Shown here piece by piece: positions 10,929 through 21,669 of a stretch of 64,000 nt of DNA. The notes beneath the pieces were generated by a model. It saw nothing but the letters and a program-made list of their open reading frames with translations. It did no database searches and had not been told where the DNA came from. Made by a program: the position numbers and the translations under genes. The stretch's first letter is position 1; every line of letters begins with the position of its first letter. This stretch comes from Tenebrio molitor (Eukaryota > Arthropoda > Insecta > Coleoptera > Tenebrionidae), in contig NC_091049.1 of assembly GCF_963966145.1 (NCBI RefSeq), positions 12,524,001-12,588,000 of the forward strand, written 5' to 3'.

Positions 10929-12268
10929 AGAGTATGTTCCGTTACAAGCCGTAAGTAACCGGTATTTCAATGACAGCTGACAGTTTGGTTACTGAAAATC
11001 TGGCACTAAATGAACGGTCTGGTTATGATTTAGGCACGAAATTTAAATTTGTTTATTCCTTAGTAATGGTTGACGCAGATGACAAATGTGCTCATTTATA
11101 ATTTCTTTCAATACTATCAAATGGATGTGAACAATTTGGTATTCGTTTTTAATGAGATATTCAATAACTCATCAAGCGATGAAAGTTCAGGTGACGAAGT
11201 ACTGCAACTTTTCCGGGGTCCAATAGTAAAAAGGCCAAGAGTGAGAAGAAGAACCAGATCTTGAAAATAATGACAGAGAGAGAGTGATACTAGGCTATGA
11301 AAAAAGGACTAGAATATGTAACAATTTGTAATTTAAAAAGTTCCTACAATAAAAATTAAACTTGATTTTGCAACATATCTACCAAATGCAATTAACATGA
11401 AACATTAAACTCAAAATTAAACTTCTGTTTTATTCTTTCTTTTGTAAATAGTCTTGAAACCACTGGAATATTTCTCTTTTTTGATTCATTCTTTCTTGAT
11501 GTCTTCGTTCTTTATTTTCGTCCAATTCTTTCAAATTCATTGTTTTTTTCTTTTTGTAGCTACCATTCGTGATTTCTGATTCATTATTATTTCTTTTGTT
11601 AATATTGCTTGGACCTGGTTGAGAGTTGGTTACAGCGCCAGTACTAGACACTATGCAGACAGGATGAAACTGAGGGATACTTTTTAAAATCTCTTCCATG
11701 CGATCATAAAATTTCCAATGATGAGGCCTATTTCCTGTTTTATTATTTTCAGTTTTTATTTTTTGATAGGATTTTTTTTAATTTCTCCATTTTTCGTCAC
11801 ATCTTTTACCCCTTTTTCTAATCTTATAGCCATTAAGTTCCTCACTAAAAATTTCCCACTCTTTTTTTCGTATATTTCAGTGATTCAAATTTTAAACAAT
11901 GTTTCTTCCAAGTAGAAATTAGTGCTTCAACTTCCTTATCACTCTAGCCACGTATTTCATCATTGTCAACATTTTCTTCGTTACTTACTGCAGACTGCAG
12001 AGTACACATCATTTTGACTAAAAACATCATATCCATTACTTAAGGATTAAAAATCAATGCAAAATACTTACGAATTCTTGACATTGACATAAGCGTTATA
12101 TATTTTAACCGAAATGACCGGACTAAATTCGCCGGTCGTTTTGGTGACAGATAAGTTACCATTTTCAGTTGACAGCCATTCCGTAACTATCCATATTTCA
12201 GGAATCTGTTAGTATCGAAACAGTTAACCAAAAATTCGGTTGCAAATGTCGAGTAACGGAACATACTC
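10929..12268. mobile_element. PIF/Harbinger derivative inside P1
   Basis: The ends GAGTATGTTCCGTTAC are inverted repeats (10930 and 12268 inward), flanked by TTA (10926-10928 and 12269-12271), the 3-bp duplication typical of PIF/Harbinger. The interior holds a short plus-strand reading starting at ATG 11121 (about 48 codons, acidic then Arg-rich) and a minus-strand Myb/SANT-like gene. The central part of the transposase is absent, so this is an internally deleted copy of about 1.3 kb. Confidence 0.7.
11430..12035 (-). pseudogene. Myb/SANT-like accessory protein of Harbinger, broken
   Basis: Read leftwards on the minus strand there is an acidic N-terminus, then W-S-D-K-E-V-x-A-L-I and a tryptophan-spaced helical region. 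Next come a GKRCDEKWRN-like block, a TGNRPHHWKFYDRMEEIL-like block, and a C-terminal tail with a charged coiled segment (ENKERRHQERMNQKREIFQW). This is the layout of Myb/SANT-like (trihelix-like) proteins encoded beside PIF/Harbinger transposases, which are thought to help DNA binding and nuclear import. The last 89 codons (11430-11699) are open; the upstream part needs frameshifts and passes stops. It is convergent with the remnant transposase start. Confidence 0.55.
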
Positions 12269-12403
12269 TTAGACTTTGTAATATGTCTCAAATCAATCCC
12301 TTGTCAAACTGCTTCCTGACATAATTTAAACATTTGTAATATATTGAAAATTGTCAGATATTAAGAAAATAAACAAAAAATCGTTCCATATATCCCCACT
12401 CTA

Positions 12404-12780
12404 CGGTATTCAGTTGATCGTGAGTTGGTCTAGCATTGTTTATTTTAATTATCTTGCCAAAAACCTGCGAATATGACTCTAGACACTGAATTGTTTATAT
12501 ATAAGTGAAACAGAAAAGACACCTGCATTATACTGTTAGCTGTTAGGAACATCGTCCGTCTCCGCTGTTGTTCGGTAGGACTCGCTTGTCTTGTTTCCAA
12601 AGGGGAGTGCCGACGCCATTACTGCGCTGGGCATGGCTGACTTCTCCCGTGCAGAGTATCAAGCCTGGCTATTCAACGTGTTCTGTGTTTTGATCAAACT
12701 AATAATAAAAAGAACCAGTGCTAGCGTGTTACTCGATCTTTTATTGTTTATAATACAATATCAAACTGAAAGAATACTCC
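12404..12780. other. Gap without recognisable gene
   Basis: Nothing identifiable. A slightly GC-richer patch at 12540-12680 is open for about 64 codons but has no known signature. Confidence 0.4.
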
Positions 12781-12782
12781 GA

Positions 12783-13010
12783 TAGGAATCTAAAGCAAAA
12801 ATTGTGGATTGAAATATGTGAACAGTTTGTAGAAAATTGGAAAGATCTTTCGGCTTCTGAAAAAGCAAAAAAGGTAAGCAAATTTTTGTTATATTAAAAT
12901 TTTATTTACATTCAGGGAATGGCAGGACTGACGCCCCACAGAAGACTGGCAAAATAAGCGAGAAAAGACATTGCAAAATCTGACTAGCATACCATCGAGG
13001 ACTTAATTGG
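12783..13010 (+). pseudogene. Two-exon coding fragment, unrecognised
   Basis: Reading NLKQKLWIEICEQF followed by NWKDLSASEKAKK runs into a good donor, GTAAGC, at about 12873. An acceptor CATTCAG lies at about 12917, after which the text gives EWQD, DWQNKREKTLQNL and a stop in another frame. The tryptophan spacing and basic character recall MADF/SANT-type DNA-binding domains encoded by transposons, but I do not recognise the family. One stop lies inside the second exon. It may belong to an element whose borders I could not find. Confidence 0.35.
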
Positions 13011-13172
13011 TCGGTACGCAAACGAATATTACCGACTCGCCGGAAACTTTTTATAATTAAATGGCCCACTGCTTTTTTTGAAGAATGCTTGTGTCATCTC
13101 GACAATTTAAACATTTTAATTTGTCATTGTGTTTTCTCAAAATCTGAAATCGTGTTGCGAAACTTTGTGGAG

Positions 13173-13848
13173 ATGTATTCAGCTGCCGATTATGTTGAGA
13201 TGTTGATTATCTTTGGAGAATGCGGGCGGAACGCTAGGGATCGTTTACCTGACCGACCTTCTCCTGATCACAAAATAATTTTGAGAGTACTTGCTAGGGC
13301 TCAAGAAACAGGGCAAGTTTTGCCGAATCGATGAAATTGGCGGAGGTGCACGGTGCACGAATAGCACGGACCTTGGCTAATGAAGAGGCAATACTGAATA
13401 TCGTTGAGGATGATGGAACTAGGAGTATAAGAGAAATTGCCCACGAGTTACATATCTCCAGGAGATCGGAACATCGCGTTTTGAAGGAGAACAAACTTCA
13501 TCCTTTCCACTATACTCGTGTGCAACACCTTGAACAAGGAGTTTATCCTGTTCGAAGAAATTTTTGTGTTTGGTTGCTTAATAAAGCGGCAGAAGATGAA
13601 GATTTTATTTCGTGGATCTTGTTTTCGGACGAATCAAGTTTGATCGGCAGGGATGTTTAAACAATCGAAATTTGCATGTGCGGTTGCACGATAATCCAAG
13701 GGCTATTTATCCGCGTGCATTTCAGCGTCGATTTTCCGTAAATTTGTGGTCAGGACTAGTGGGAGATTCAGTGGTAAGTCAAAATTGTAAAAAAATAAAG
13801 AAACTCTTTATTTTCAGATCAGACCGTTTGATTTTCCTATGCGTTTAA
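13173..13848 (+). pseudogene. DUF4817-type DDE_3 transposase, 5' part
   Basis: The reading starts MYSAADYVEMLIIFGECG, the N-terminal helical domain known as DUF4817. It continues after a frame change with an HTH region (TRSIREIAHELHISR), the block LHPFHYTRVQHL, and the first catalytic motif WILFSDESS. An intron of 44 nt with GTAAGT donor and TTTTCAG acceptor (13774-13817) precedes IRPFDFPMRL. The gene is cut at a TTAA by the piggyBac end at 13849. The second copy in this window (26170) keeps the intron at the same place. The catalytic C-terminal half is missing here. Confidence 0.75.
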
Positions 13849-14645
13849 CCCATTAGTGCATATGATCCGTTTAAACAGATCTATATTTTTTATTAGAAAA
13901 CGGTACACAAGTGAACTGTGCCGACAAAATCTGCACGTTATGACTAACAGACAGGTTCATTTGTTCTGTTGTTCAGGTTTTGTTCGGTGCCAGCGCCTCT
14001 AAAGTGCATCTCGTTGTGCATTTGGATATAATATGGATCCCAACTTATATGGTACTCACAATGGCGGGTAAGTATTAAATTTTAACATTGTAAAGCAAAA
14101 TTTATGTGATTTTCTTTCATAATACCATATAAAGGCACATTGTGACATTTGTTACCTGTCATTGGTTTCGCAATAATTGTTTTAGTTTTTCTGGAAGTTA
14201 CACTTGTCTTTTGCATCCGCCATAAGGGATTTCATGCATTAGGGACATTGTTTGTCAGCATCTAATAAAGTCGAAATTATTGTAGATAATCATTACACCA
14301 ACTTCTTGAACTGGTAGAAGAAGATTCCGAGTAGTGACGTGAAAGAGAGTATACCTTTGTCTGTTATTCAACGCAATTTGAGTCAATCATCTCAAAACTA
14401 AAAAAAAACAACGAAAAAAACATAAACGGACTAATGATCTACCTAAAAACAATTTCAATATATGCATGTACTCCAAAACCACCTTCGGCTAAAGCCCTTG
14501 CTGCTGAAACACCAGTAGATTTTTTCAAACTTTATTTTGATGAAAAAGTTATGCAAAATATTGTAACACAAACAAATTTATATGGTCAACAAAACAATAC
14601 AACTTTGAATATGTCAATGGATGAACTACGGTGTCATAAATGTTT
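13849..14645 (+). mobile_element. PiggyBac 5' end with truncated transposase
   Basis: TTAA (13845-13848) is followed by CCCATTAGTGC, the TTAA-CCC arrangement of piggyBac termini. A short exon starting ATG at 14031 ends at a GTAAGT donor. At about 14473-14630 the reading PKPPSAKALAAETP, VDFFKLYFDE, IVTQTNLYGQQN and MSMDELR matches the start of the conserved PGBD transposase core (DDE_Tnp_1_7). The frame then ends at 14649 and the catalytic part is absent. TTAA lies in the RL-TG codons of the DUF4817 transposase, as the second copy confirms. No 3' end was found. Confidence 0.7.
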
Positions 14646-14651
14646 GTAACA

Positions 14652-14731
14652 ACTAGTGGGCGTAGCGGCGCACCTAAACCATAGCGCACAGCCACCTACG
14701 ATGGTACAATAATTTATAATGACCCCGTATT
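14652..14731. mobile_element. Truncated copy of the 701-944 MITE family
   Basis: The right part, AATAATTTATAATGACCCCG then TA, is the inverted counterpart of the 701 terminus, and the preceding CGATGGTAC matches its next block. Only about 80 bp is present. Confidence 0.55.
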
Positions 14732-15430
14732 TGTACTCTTAGGAGTATTGGCAATGTCGGGATATGCAAGGTATCCTAATAAACGAAGGTTTTGGAACAG
14801 CGGTAAAGATAGGGGAATTATGCTTAAGATGACATACCACGTAAGATAATGCACACTTGGAATGAATTTCCAAATATTGCCGCCTAAGCGACTCCAGCCA
14901 CGTTCACACAACTGCCAAGAGGTGCCCCCACATTGCCAAACAAAATGGCTTCAGTCTCGTCGGTTTGTTTTGCACAACACAAGCGAGTGTGATTTTGTCT
15001 CCAGAATTTTTTTTTCATAGTTCTACATGTGCCTGGTATATTTTTCAGGTAAGTTGTGTACAACTTCTGATTATGTACACTTCTGTTCACGGAAAAGCAT
15101 ACAAGTTATCAGGTAAGAATATACAAAAAAAAATTCATTATACCAGACTTAAAAGAATGCACAATAAACCTTGAAAATAAAGAATAATACTTATAATTGT
15201 AAGGTCCCAGTTTGAATTCAAATTGCCGTCGCCGAAACAGATGCAAGAGGAACTAATCGAGTCTTTGATTGTGTACTGTTGGTACCTTGTATAGCGTACG
15301 GTTGGTACACGAAAGACGCGAGGCCTCGATTCTCAACCCTCGAAGTGAACGGTGGTGTTTGGTTAATCGGTCGCTTTCATTGTTTTAGTTGAAAATGTAA
15401 TTTTCGTAATCTCGAGTCGATTTGAAAAAC
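14732..15430. other. Gap before Gypsy-1; no gene recognised
   Basis: No domain is visible. A slightly GC-richer part at 15220-15390 precedes the gag reading. It could be leader or LTR sequence of Gypsy-1, but I could not match it to the 3' LTR at 36185-36373, so the 5' LTR is either lost or too diverged to see. Confidence 0.4.
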
Positions 15431-15490
15431 CCCTACCACCATTTTCGCGTGGTAAATTAAATCTTTCAATATTATACAAAAATACAAAAA

Positions 15491-16625
15491 TTCGAAATCT
15501 TTGCTACAGCAACTGAATTAAACAAGAAGGATGAAAAGATCCAGTATGCACAACTGATGTATAACTTGGAAGAAAACTGCATAGAAATATACAACTCGTT
15601 CGATTTTGCAGATCAAGAGGACAAAATAACAACGTTGAAGAAAAAATTTTAAGAATATTTCGTACCAAGGAAGAACCTAGCATATTTAAGGTACAAATTC
15701 TTCTCATCATGGCAAGGAGACTAAACAATTGAACAATTCGTTACGGATTTAAAGAACAAAGCAAAGCAATGCGAACTGGGGAACCTGTAAGATGAACTAG
15801 TCAAGACGATACTCATCACCGGTATCAAAGATGAAGCAGTACGATAGAAATTAATTCAAAAAGATGACACATCCCTATCTCTGGAGAAGGCGATACAATG
15901 CTGCATCATGACTGAAAATTCCCGCCAAAAACTGATGGACATCAAGAATGGAAATAAGGCCGCTACAACTTCCCGACAATTCGAGATGGAAATAATCCAG
16001 AAGAACTTCAAAAAGTTCACTTCAACTGCAGAACAAGAAAAACGACAATTCAAGACGGCAAAGACGCAAGGTAACAAAGTAATTAGTTAATTACAAAATG
16101 CTCGAGATGTGGTCGTGATCATTTTATAAATAATTGCCCAGCATACGGGAAAACTTGCAATAATTGTAAAAAACTTAATCATTTTTCAAATATGTGCAAG
16201 CGAAAAAATAAAAATGAAGTCAAAAAGATAAATCAGATAGATCAAGAGCACACATTTGAAGAATCAGATAATTTAGATTTAGATCATGTAGCAATTGAAA
16301 CAATATGTCAGCACAATGAAATTGAAGATGAAAGCAACATTGTAAAATTAGAAATTAATACTAAACTAATCAAATGTAAAATTGATAGCGGAGCAAAAGC
16401 AAATTTAATTTCTCTTTTGTAAATTAAAAGCCATGAATTTTGACTTAAACAAAATTGAAAAATCAAATTGCGTATTGATAGATTAGTCAAAAAATAGAAT
16501 TCCTACCATAGGCAAATGCATTCTGAATTTAACTTGCAAAAATAAGATCCATCGAGTTGAATTTAACATCGAAAAAAATTGTAAAAAACCTATAATCGGG
16601 TTATACACAGGATTGGAAACTGGTA
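15491..16625 (+). pseudogene. gag: Gypsy-1 gag and protease, broken
   Basis: The reading is a helical gag interrupted by several stops. It is followed by two zinc knuckles at about 16098-16197, the first C-x2-C-x3-H-x4-C (CSRCGRDHFINNC) and the second C-x2-C-x4-H-x4-C (CNNCKKLNHFSNMC). This two-knuckle form is typical of the Mag/K02A2.6-like group. An acidic linker leads into the aspartic protease, with the active site as IDSGA at about 16381. Stops at 16089 and 16420 and several frame changes show it is dead. The protease is cut at 16625 by a MITE. Confidence 0.75.
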
Positions 16626-16883
16626 TAGTCGGCACGGAGATATAGTGATAATGTATTCAGTCCCCATAACGAGGAGGCTGGCAACGTCTAAGTAGTTTAT
16701 TAGGGATAAATGCTTGGACAAAATATTTTGCCTGTAAAGACTGCCTGAAGAACGCCAGGTAGTGCTGACCGTCTAAAGCGGTTCCTTTGTAATGATTATA
16801 AACCAAATCCGCTAACAGTGGCAATCGTTATTGAAGTTAAGTACGGGACTGAATACATTATCACTATATCTCCGTGCCGACTA
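16626..16883. mobile_element. MITE-a inside Gypsy-1 protease
   Basis: The ends TAGTCGGCACGGAGATATAG are perfect inverted repeats, and the match continues for about 40 bp in total. TA flanks both sides (16624-16625 and 16884-16885). Deleting the element and one TA joins GGTA to TCTTACAA and gives the codons G-I-L-Q-I-N in the gypsy frame, so these borders are exact. Confidence 0.9.
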
Positions 16884-16966
16884 TATCTTACAAATAAACA
16901 AAGAAGTAAATTCAATAAATAAAATAGAAAAAGAAATAAATGAGTACGACTATTTGGTAAATAAAT

Positions 16967-17437
16967 ACAGGGTGTATCAAAACGACCGCACCAACTACTT
17001 GTAATCGTGTAAAGTAGAGTTAGAGGAACGTGAAAAAAAAATACAAATATTCCCCTGATGCTTTTTTGTTTTTTCTCATTTCTCCAGGTTTTGATTTCTT
17101 TTATTGACATTTAAAAGCATATGATTAATTGACTAAGATTTAATCAAAAATTGTGTAACAAAAATTTTGAATTTCGGATTTTAAAAAATCAAATGGACTT
17201 AAAGAAAAATAATATAATTAGTGAATGTTATTGGAATTGAATGAATTCTCTGTCTAAAATAATTGGAACAAAAAAAAAATTGTTTTCAAGAACATTTTTG
17301 GTTAAAATTTTCTAACTTTAACACCCTGTAACTTTTAATTGAAGCTGGGAAAAAAGTTTTTTTCAATTTTTTTATGTTGTTCTCACTGTATTCTGTACAA
17401 CTGCTTGTAGTTAGTGCGTTCGTTTTGAATCACCCTA
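16967..17437. mobile_element. MITE-b inside Gypsy-1
   Basis: The left end CAGGGTGTATCAAAACGACC and the inverted right end TAGGGTGATTCAAAACGAAC match at most positions. TA is duplicated (16965-16966 and 17438-17439). Removing the element plus one TA restores the gypsy codons V-N-K-Y-K-N-N-F. Length 471 bp; no coding content. Confidence 0.9.
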
Positions 17438-17439
17438 TA

Positions 17440-17679
17440 TAAAAATAATTTTATAGGTGTAGGGAAATTTAAAAAACCGTATCATATTGAAATTGAAGAA
17501 AATGCAAAACCAGTCGTAAATCCAATTAGAAAGGTACCTTTTGCCTTACACGAGCAACTTAAAAAACATCTAAACGAATTAGAAAACACGGATATTATAA
17601 GAAAAGTTGAAGGGTGTGCAGAATGGGTCAACAGTAGTCAACACATATGTCTTGGTGAAAAAAGGAAATGGTTCCTGAA
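17440..17679 (+). pseudogene. pol: Gypsy-1 RT, first piece
   Basis: The reading GVGKFKKPYHIEIE, then KVPFALHEQLKKHL and a WVNS-like block, is the region just before the RT palm in Mag-like gypsy elements. It breaks off at about GNG-S, where the piggyBac begins, and continues at 20893 with RICLDPQNLNK. Confidence 0.8.
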
Positions 17680-18582
17680 CCCTTAACTACGGACAAGTAG
17701 TCTGTCAGACTCCGCGGCACCCATATTGCGCTGTAATCCCCTCCACAAATTTTTTTGTCGTCTGGTCCATTGTGTACCTTCCTAAAAGTTAATGTTCTGC
17801 AACCTACTGCAGGGTCTGCATTGTGCTATTTCTCTGTTTCAAGATATCGATATAAAGGAGTCTCAGAGACTTGTCCGTGTTAACGTTACAAATCGATATG
17901 GCTAGCAAGAGAAAAACTGTGAGTTTGCATGATCCTGAGTTTGACAAAATTGCACTGGGATGGTATAGTGAACTAGAGAGTGATGACAGTGACACTGAAC
18001 CAAATGCAATTGTTGCCATTAAGAGTGATCATGAGTCATCCAGTGAAGAATCATATGAAAGTGAGGATGAAGTTACTGACTCTCAGGTGAATATTCCCTT
18101 ATGTGAGCATGGTGAAGATAATGAAGTGGAAGAAGAAGAAGCCGAGGAAACCGAAGAAGAAGACTCTCAATAAAGGAAAAAATAGATTCAAGTGGAGTAC
18201 AAAGGAAACTGCTAAAAATGTTCGTATCCCAGTTATCAACAAAATTCGTTTATCAGCGGCACGTGTCATTGTTGCTGACAAAACCAATCCCAGTAATTTT
18301 TTCTGAAGAAAATTACTTCTAACATGGGCGAATAAAAAATTAGATACGATGCGGCTTCGATATCAACGCTTAAACAGACCCGGACTTTACCCATTAATGG
18401 CCGTTTGCACCAGTAGCGGTTAAATTTTAAACGACAAATAACGACTACTTTAAACACCACTGTCATTGCACCACTTACTAACCAGTGGTTAGTGCCCATC
18501 CTAACCAGCGAAAATTAACCAGGAGTAGCGGTTAAAGTGTCGGTTACATGATTGTGTCATCCTTGTGTCATCGATTGGAATT

Positions 18583-19165
18583 ATGGATCTCGCAGAAATG
18601 ATAAATCTTGATATTCATGAAGAAGACGATGTTCTCGACGTACTACAGTTTTTGCAAAATGGAATTCCTCGACAAATTTACGAAAGAAATAATTATTTCG
18701 ATACTTTAGATGAAGTGGCGTTCCGACGTCGATTCATGTTATTTCTTTGATGTAATTTGTCTCGTTGTAGGTGCTAGCGGATACGCTAACACTAATTTTT
18801 TATTAACACCACTGCTACGCCCAAGAACTCCTGCAGAACAGCTGTATAAGGAAAGCCATATTCGAACTCGTAATGTAGTGGAAAGATGTTTTGGAGTGTT
18901 AAAACGAAGATTTCCGATATTAGCATATGGTTGTAGACTACAAATTAATAAGGTGCTAATAATTATAGTTGCAACAAGCGTTTTGCACAATATTTGTCTA
19001 GAAGCAAATGACATCGATGCACCTCCAGCACCTGAAGAAATAAATGAGCAAGATCTGGAGATTAAAATAAACAAAGGACAAATAGCAGCCGTTGAGGGAG
19101 TAGAAGCTCCAGTTCATTATGGAACCAGAGAAATGTTAATAGAACAACATTTTGCAAATTTGTAA
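18583..19165 (+). pseudogene. Harbinger-3 transposase with central deletion
   Basis: The N-terminal part from ATG 18583 reads MDLAEMINLDIHEEDDVLDV and GIPRQIYERNNYFDTLDEV, then FRRRF. After a frame change near 18735 the text is the C-terminal part: LLTPLLRPRTPAEQLYKES, TRNVVERCFGVLKRRFP and ATSVLHNICLE. The acidic residue in NVVERCFG is the last catalytic residue. The middle, with the first two acidic residues, is gone, so there is no nuclease activity. The gene ends at 19165, 74 bp from the convergent Myb/SANT gene. Confidence 0.85.
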
Positions 19166-19238
19166 ACAAAATAGTGATTTTTTAATTTTATATTTTGAAC
19201 TAACGTACATTACAATTAATGAATGTTTTTATTTGTTT

Positions 19239-19604
19239 TTAGTTTTTTATAATAATAATTCCAATTGGGCTTCCATTAGCCACATCTAACTCTTGTTTTC
19301 TAATTTCAAATTGATGTAGTTCTTTTTCTCTTCTCCTTTGAATTGTCAATTTTCGTTCAGTTTCTTCAATCATTTTTATTTGTAACTGCTTGGATCTTTG
19401 TAAAATTGCTAATTGAATTGTTCCAATTTCTTTCTTTATAATTTCACCCCATGCCTTACTCTTGTCTTGCCACGTCACCGCGTCTGTTTTCTTGTTCTCA
19501 ATAATGTGAGAATATTTTTTTATTAGGTTCAGCAGTGCGACTTTTTCATCCGGTGAAAAGTTAGGAGCCCGTGCCCTTTTCTTTTCATCTTTTTGTTGGC
19601 TCAT
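19239..19604 (-). CDS. Harbinger-3 Myb/SANT-like accessory protein, shortened
   Basis: The 121-codon frame starts at ATG 19604. Residues 12-45 (RAPNFSPDEKVALLNLIKKY ... IIENKKTD) and the following DKSKAWGEI block match the Myb/SANT-like DNA-binding domain (Myb_DNA-bind_5) found in accessory proteins of PIF/Harbinger elements. A charged coiled-coil tail follows (ERKLTIQRRREKELHQFEIR). The normal middle, between the DNA-binding domain and the tail, appears deleted at about residue 55. In related elements this protein binds the element's ends and helps the transposase enter the nucleus. The frame is open, but the deletion makes function doubtful. Confidence 0.7.
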   Translation of the reverse strand: MSQQKDEKKRARAPNFSPDEKVALLNLIKKYSHIIENKKTDAVTWQDKSKAWGEIIKKEIGTIQLAILQRSKQLQIKMIEETERKLTIQRRREKELHQFEIRKQELDVANGSPIGIIIIKN

Positions 19605-20357
19605 TTTGAATCTATTTCGCACAACACAAGCATTATTCATGTGACATAATAAAATGACAAATTTAAAAATCATGGTTTTGTTTAATTTTGAGAAGTTGCC
19701 AAACGTATCTCCCGATTACCTAACAGTTTGTTGTAAGTTGAACGGTGCAATGCAAGTTCCGGTTAACACGATGGTTAAATTTAACGGTGGTTATCTAACC
19801 TAGACATTTAACCGAAACTGGTCCAAACGGCTATAAATCTAAGAGAACTGACGGCTTTTCTAGGATTACTTTTATATTCAGCTATTTTTAAATCTAACAA
19901 CGAAGGCATAAGAAGTATCTTCGCGACAGACGGAACGGGCAGGGAAATATTTCGACTTGTGATGTCCGAAGAACGCTTTCAGATGTTGCTATCTGCCCTA
20001 CGATTTGACAATCCGGAGGACAGAGAAGAAAGAAAAAAGAACAATCCTGCACCGGCTATAGGTCAATTTTTTTGATATTTTCGTGAAAAACGCTAAAGAA
20101 TTTTATACTTGAACTTGAAAGAAAAACAGCATTCATCTGCATAATATGCAAGAAGCCAAAATATGCCTACAATGTGCTGGCAAGTGTTGCCCCATCTGTT
20201 GCGACGAATTTAACAACTAAATCAAATTGACCCTTTGCACGTTTATTTATATGGTAACTTTACATTGTGATTTTGGTTTTTTTAGTTTAGTACAACCATT
20301 AACAGCTATTTTGTAAAAGGAATTTAGGTTTCGTTATAATTTAATAGTTATTTATGC

Positions 20358-20465
20358 AACGAGGTTCTGTGTAAATTGGGCTTTTCTAATTGCCCGAGAA
20401 GCCAGATTGAAATACGAGCGTAGCGAGGAGTGCCAAAAAAGACCCAATTTACACACGAACGAGTT
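20358..20465. repeat. Hairpin element H4
   Basis: The left arm CAACGAGGTTCTGTGTAAAT followed by TGGG pairs with GACCCAATTTACACACGAAC and GAGTTG on the right. The loop contains GAGCGTAGCGAGGAG, similar in style to the loops of the other hairpins. It lies in the degenerate 3' part of piggyBac-1. Confidence 0.65.
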
Positions 20466-20892
20466 GAATACAACGTTTTTTTGTTCGACGAGCCCCTTAA
20501 AGGCTTCGAATCGCTTAAAATCTTTAAAATTAGCTTGACGTTTCCTTTTGACAAGTTGTGATATTTATCAAAATCCGTTTACACAGAAGAAAATTCTCAA
20601 ATTCTGACAGTGTCGAACAAAAAAAAGTATTTAAAAGGCTTTATTTGAAGGAGTCCAAAATTTCGTAAAAAAAGCATGGTTTTTTACGTAATTATTGTAC
20701 ATTAGTATTTCTTTTATTTTTGATAAATGTTTTGCAATAAAGTTTTAAAGTAAGGGCCATAGTTTGTTTATATGCCGTGCATATTGTCCAACGGAGTAAG
20801 AATTTTGAAATAAGAATTTTTTAATTCGAAATCTGTGGGACTCCATGTCCGTGTGTATGTTCTGAAATCGGATGTCCGTAGTTAAGGGTTGA

Positions 20893-21424
20893 GAATATGT
20901 TTAGATCCCCAAAATTTAAATAAAGTAATAAAACCACAATCGTACAAAATTCCCAATATGGATGAAATCATTAGCAAACTTGAAGGGTCTCGAATATTTT
21001 CTATACTTGATGCATTCAGTGGTTTCTGGAATATTCCGTTAGACGAATCCAAGTAAATTATGCACATTTGGCACTCCATTTGGCAGATACAGATTTCTCA
21101 GAATGCCATTTGGTATTTAAAATTGCAAGTCAAGTTTTTCAAGAATATTTTCAGAATATCTTTGATATTCCGGGTGTAGAAATATATATCGATGATATAT
21201 TAATTCACGCAAAATCGAAGAAAGAACATGATGAAATATTAGAGAAAGTGTTCGTCATTGCCCAGAAAAATAATGTTAAATTCAATTCAAATAAATGTAA
21301 ATTTGGCTTAAAATAAATTAAATACTTAGGACACAAATTCTCTGAAACAGGCATTTCACTTGACGAAGAAAAAATTGAAGCGGTAAAAAACATGCCAAGA
21401 CCCTCTTGTAAAAAAGACATTCAG
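20893..21424 (+). pseudogene. pol: Gypsy-1 RT, second piece
   Basis: RICLDPQNLNK is followed by EIISKLEGSRIFSILDAFSG (first catalytic Asp in the LDA block), a frame change near 21056, the FLRMPFG region, the catalytic box YIDDIL at about 21187, and the thumb region KYLGHKFSETGI. It stops at KKDIQ, where a roughly 10-kb insertion begins. The next expected block, RFLGLMTYF, is found at 31584. Two in-frame stops are present. Confidence 0.85.
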
Positions 21425-21669
21425 GCTTATTATGGTGACCATTGGTTATTTACCAATATGGAAAGGAAAGCAACATTGGATATTGAAATATTTCAATAAT
21501 TAAAATATTCCCTATAGGCAACGCGCATATTTTAAATACAGCGCCCCCTAGCAACGACCATTAAACTATTCGCATATAATCCGTCTATAATCGAGTCAGT
21601 TGACAGGCGCAATTTTTGGTGAATTATAAGAAATTTTTGTGTTTTGTGGTTTTGTTATCACGGTGAACA

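Larger units (their letters stand above)
8644..12401 (+). mobile_element. Pogo-like element P1
   Basis: The left end is TA then GGGTAATGTGAG at 8642; the right end reads CCCCACTC then TA at 12402-12403. The inverted right end, GAGTGGGGATATATGGAAC, resembles the left GGGTAATGTGAGGTAATATG. Between left end and start codon the motif GGTAATATGAGCA or a close variant occurs four times directly (8645, 8655, 8673, 9007) and once inverted (about 9026). A Harbinger derivative (10929-12268) sits in the 3' tail. Without it the element is about 2.4 kb. The transposase is broken, so this copy cannot be autonomous. Confidence 0.7.
18398..19833. mobile_element. Harbinger-3 inside piggyBac-1
   Basis: The ends TGGCCGTTTGCACCAGT and, inverted, TAGCCGTTTGGACCAGT lie inside direct TAA copies (18395-18397 and 19834-19836), the PIF/Harbinger target pattern. 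Two convergent genes are present, a transposase and a Myb/SANT-like protein, both with internal deletions. The 1.4-kb length shows this is a non-autonomous deletion derivative. Its insertion separates two parts of the piggyBac transposase. Confidence 0.85.
17898..20071 (+). pseudogene. PiggyBac transposase, split by a Harbinger
   Basis: ATG 17898 opens an acidic N-terminal region (SESDDSDTEP-like repeats and a long EEEEAEETEEED tract). A basic block containing KWSTKETAKNVR and RVIVADKTNP follows, with a frame change near 18160. After the inserted Harbinger the reading resumes with LRELTAFLGLLLYSAIFKS, FATDGTGREIFR and FQMLLSALRFDNPEDREERK. This is the start of the DDE_Tnp_1_7 core, including the ALRFDN motif. 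The three catalytic Asp regions beyond it are missing. A short Cys-containing stretch at 20110-20215 could be the remnant of the C-terminal finger. Confidence 0.8.
17680..20888 (+). mobile_element. PiggyBac-1 inserted in Gypsy-1 RT
   Basis: The termini CCCTTAACTACGGACA are inverted repeats at both ends. The flanking four bases are TGAA (17676-17679) and TTGA (20889-20892). The gypsy frame there should read S-L-R, best served by TCC-TTA-AGA, so the original target was probably TTAA with one later mutation in each copy. The element holds a transposase start, a Harbinger insertion (18398-19833) and a degenerate 3' region that includes hairpin H4. Without the Harbinger it is about 1.8 kb, so it is internally deleted. 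Confidence 0.8.

Noticed and set aside
15190..15420. 5' LTR of Gypsy-1
   Set aside because: No stretch matches the 3' LTR at 36185-36373, so no claim is made.
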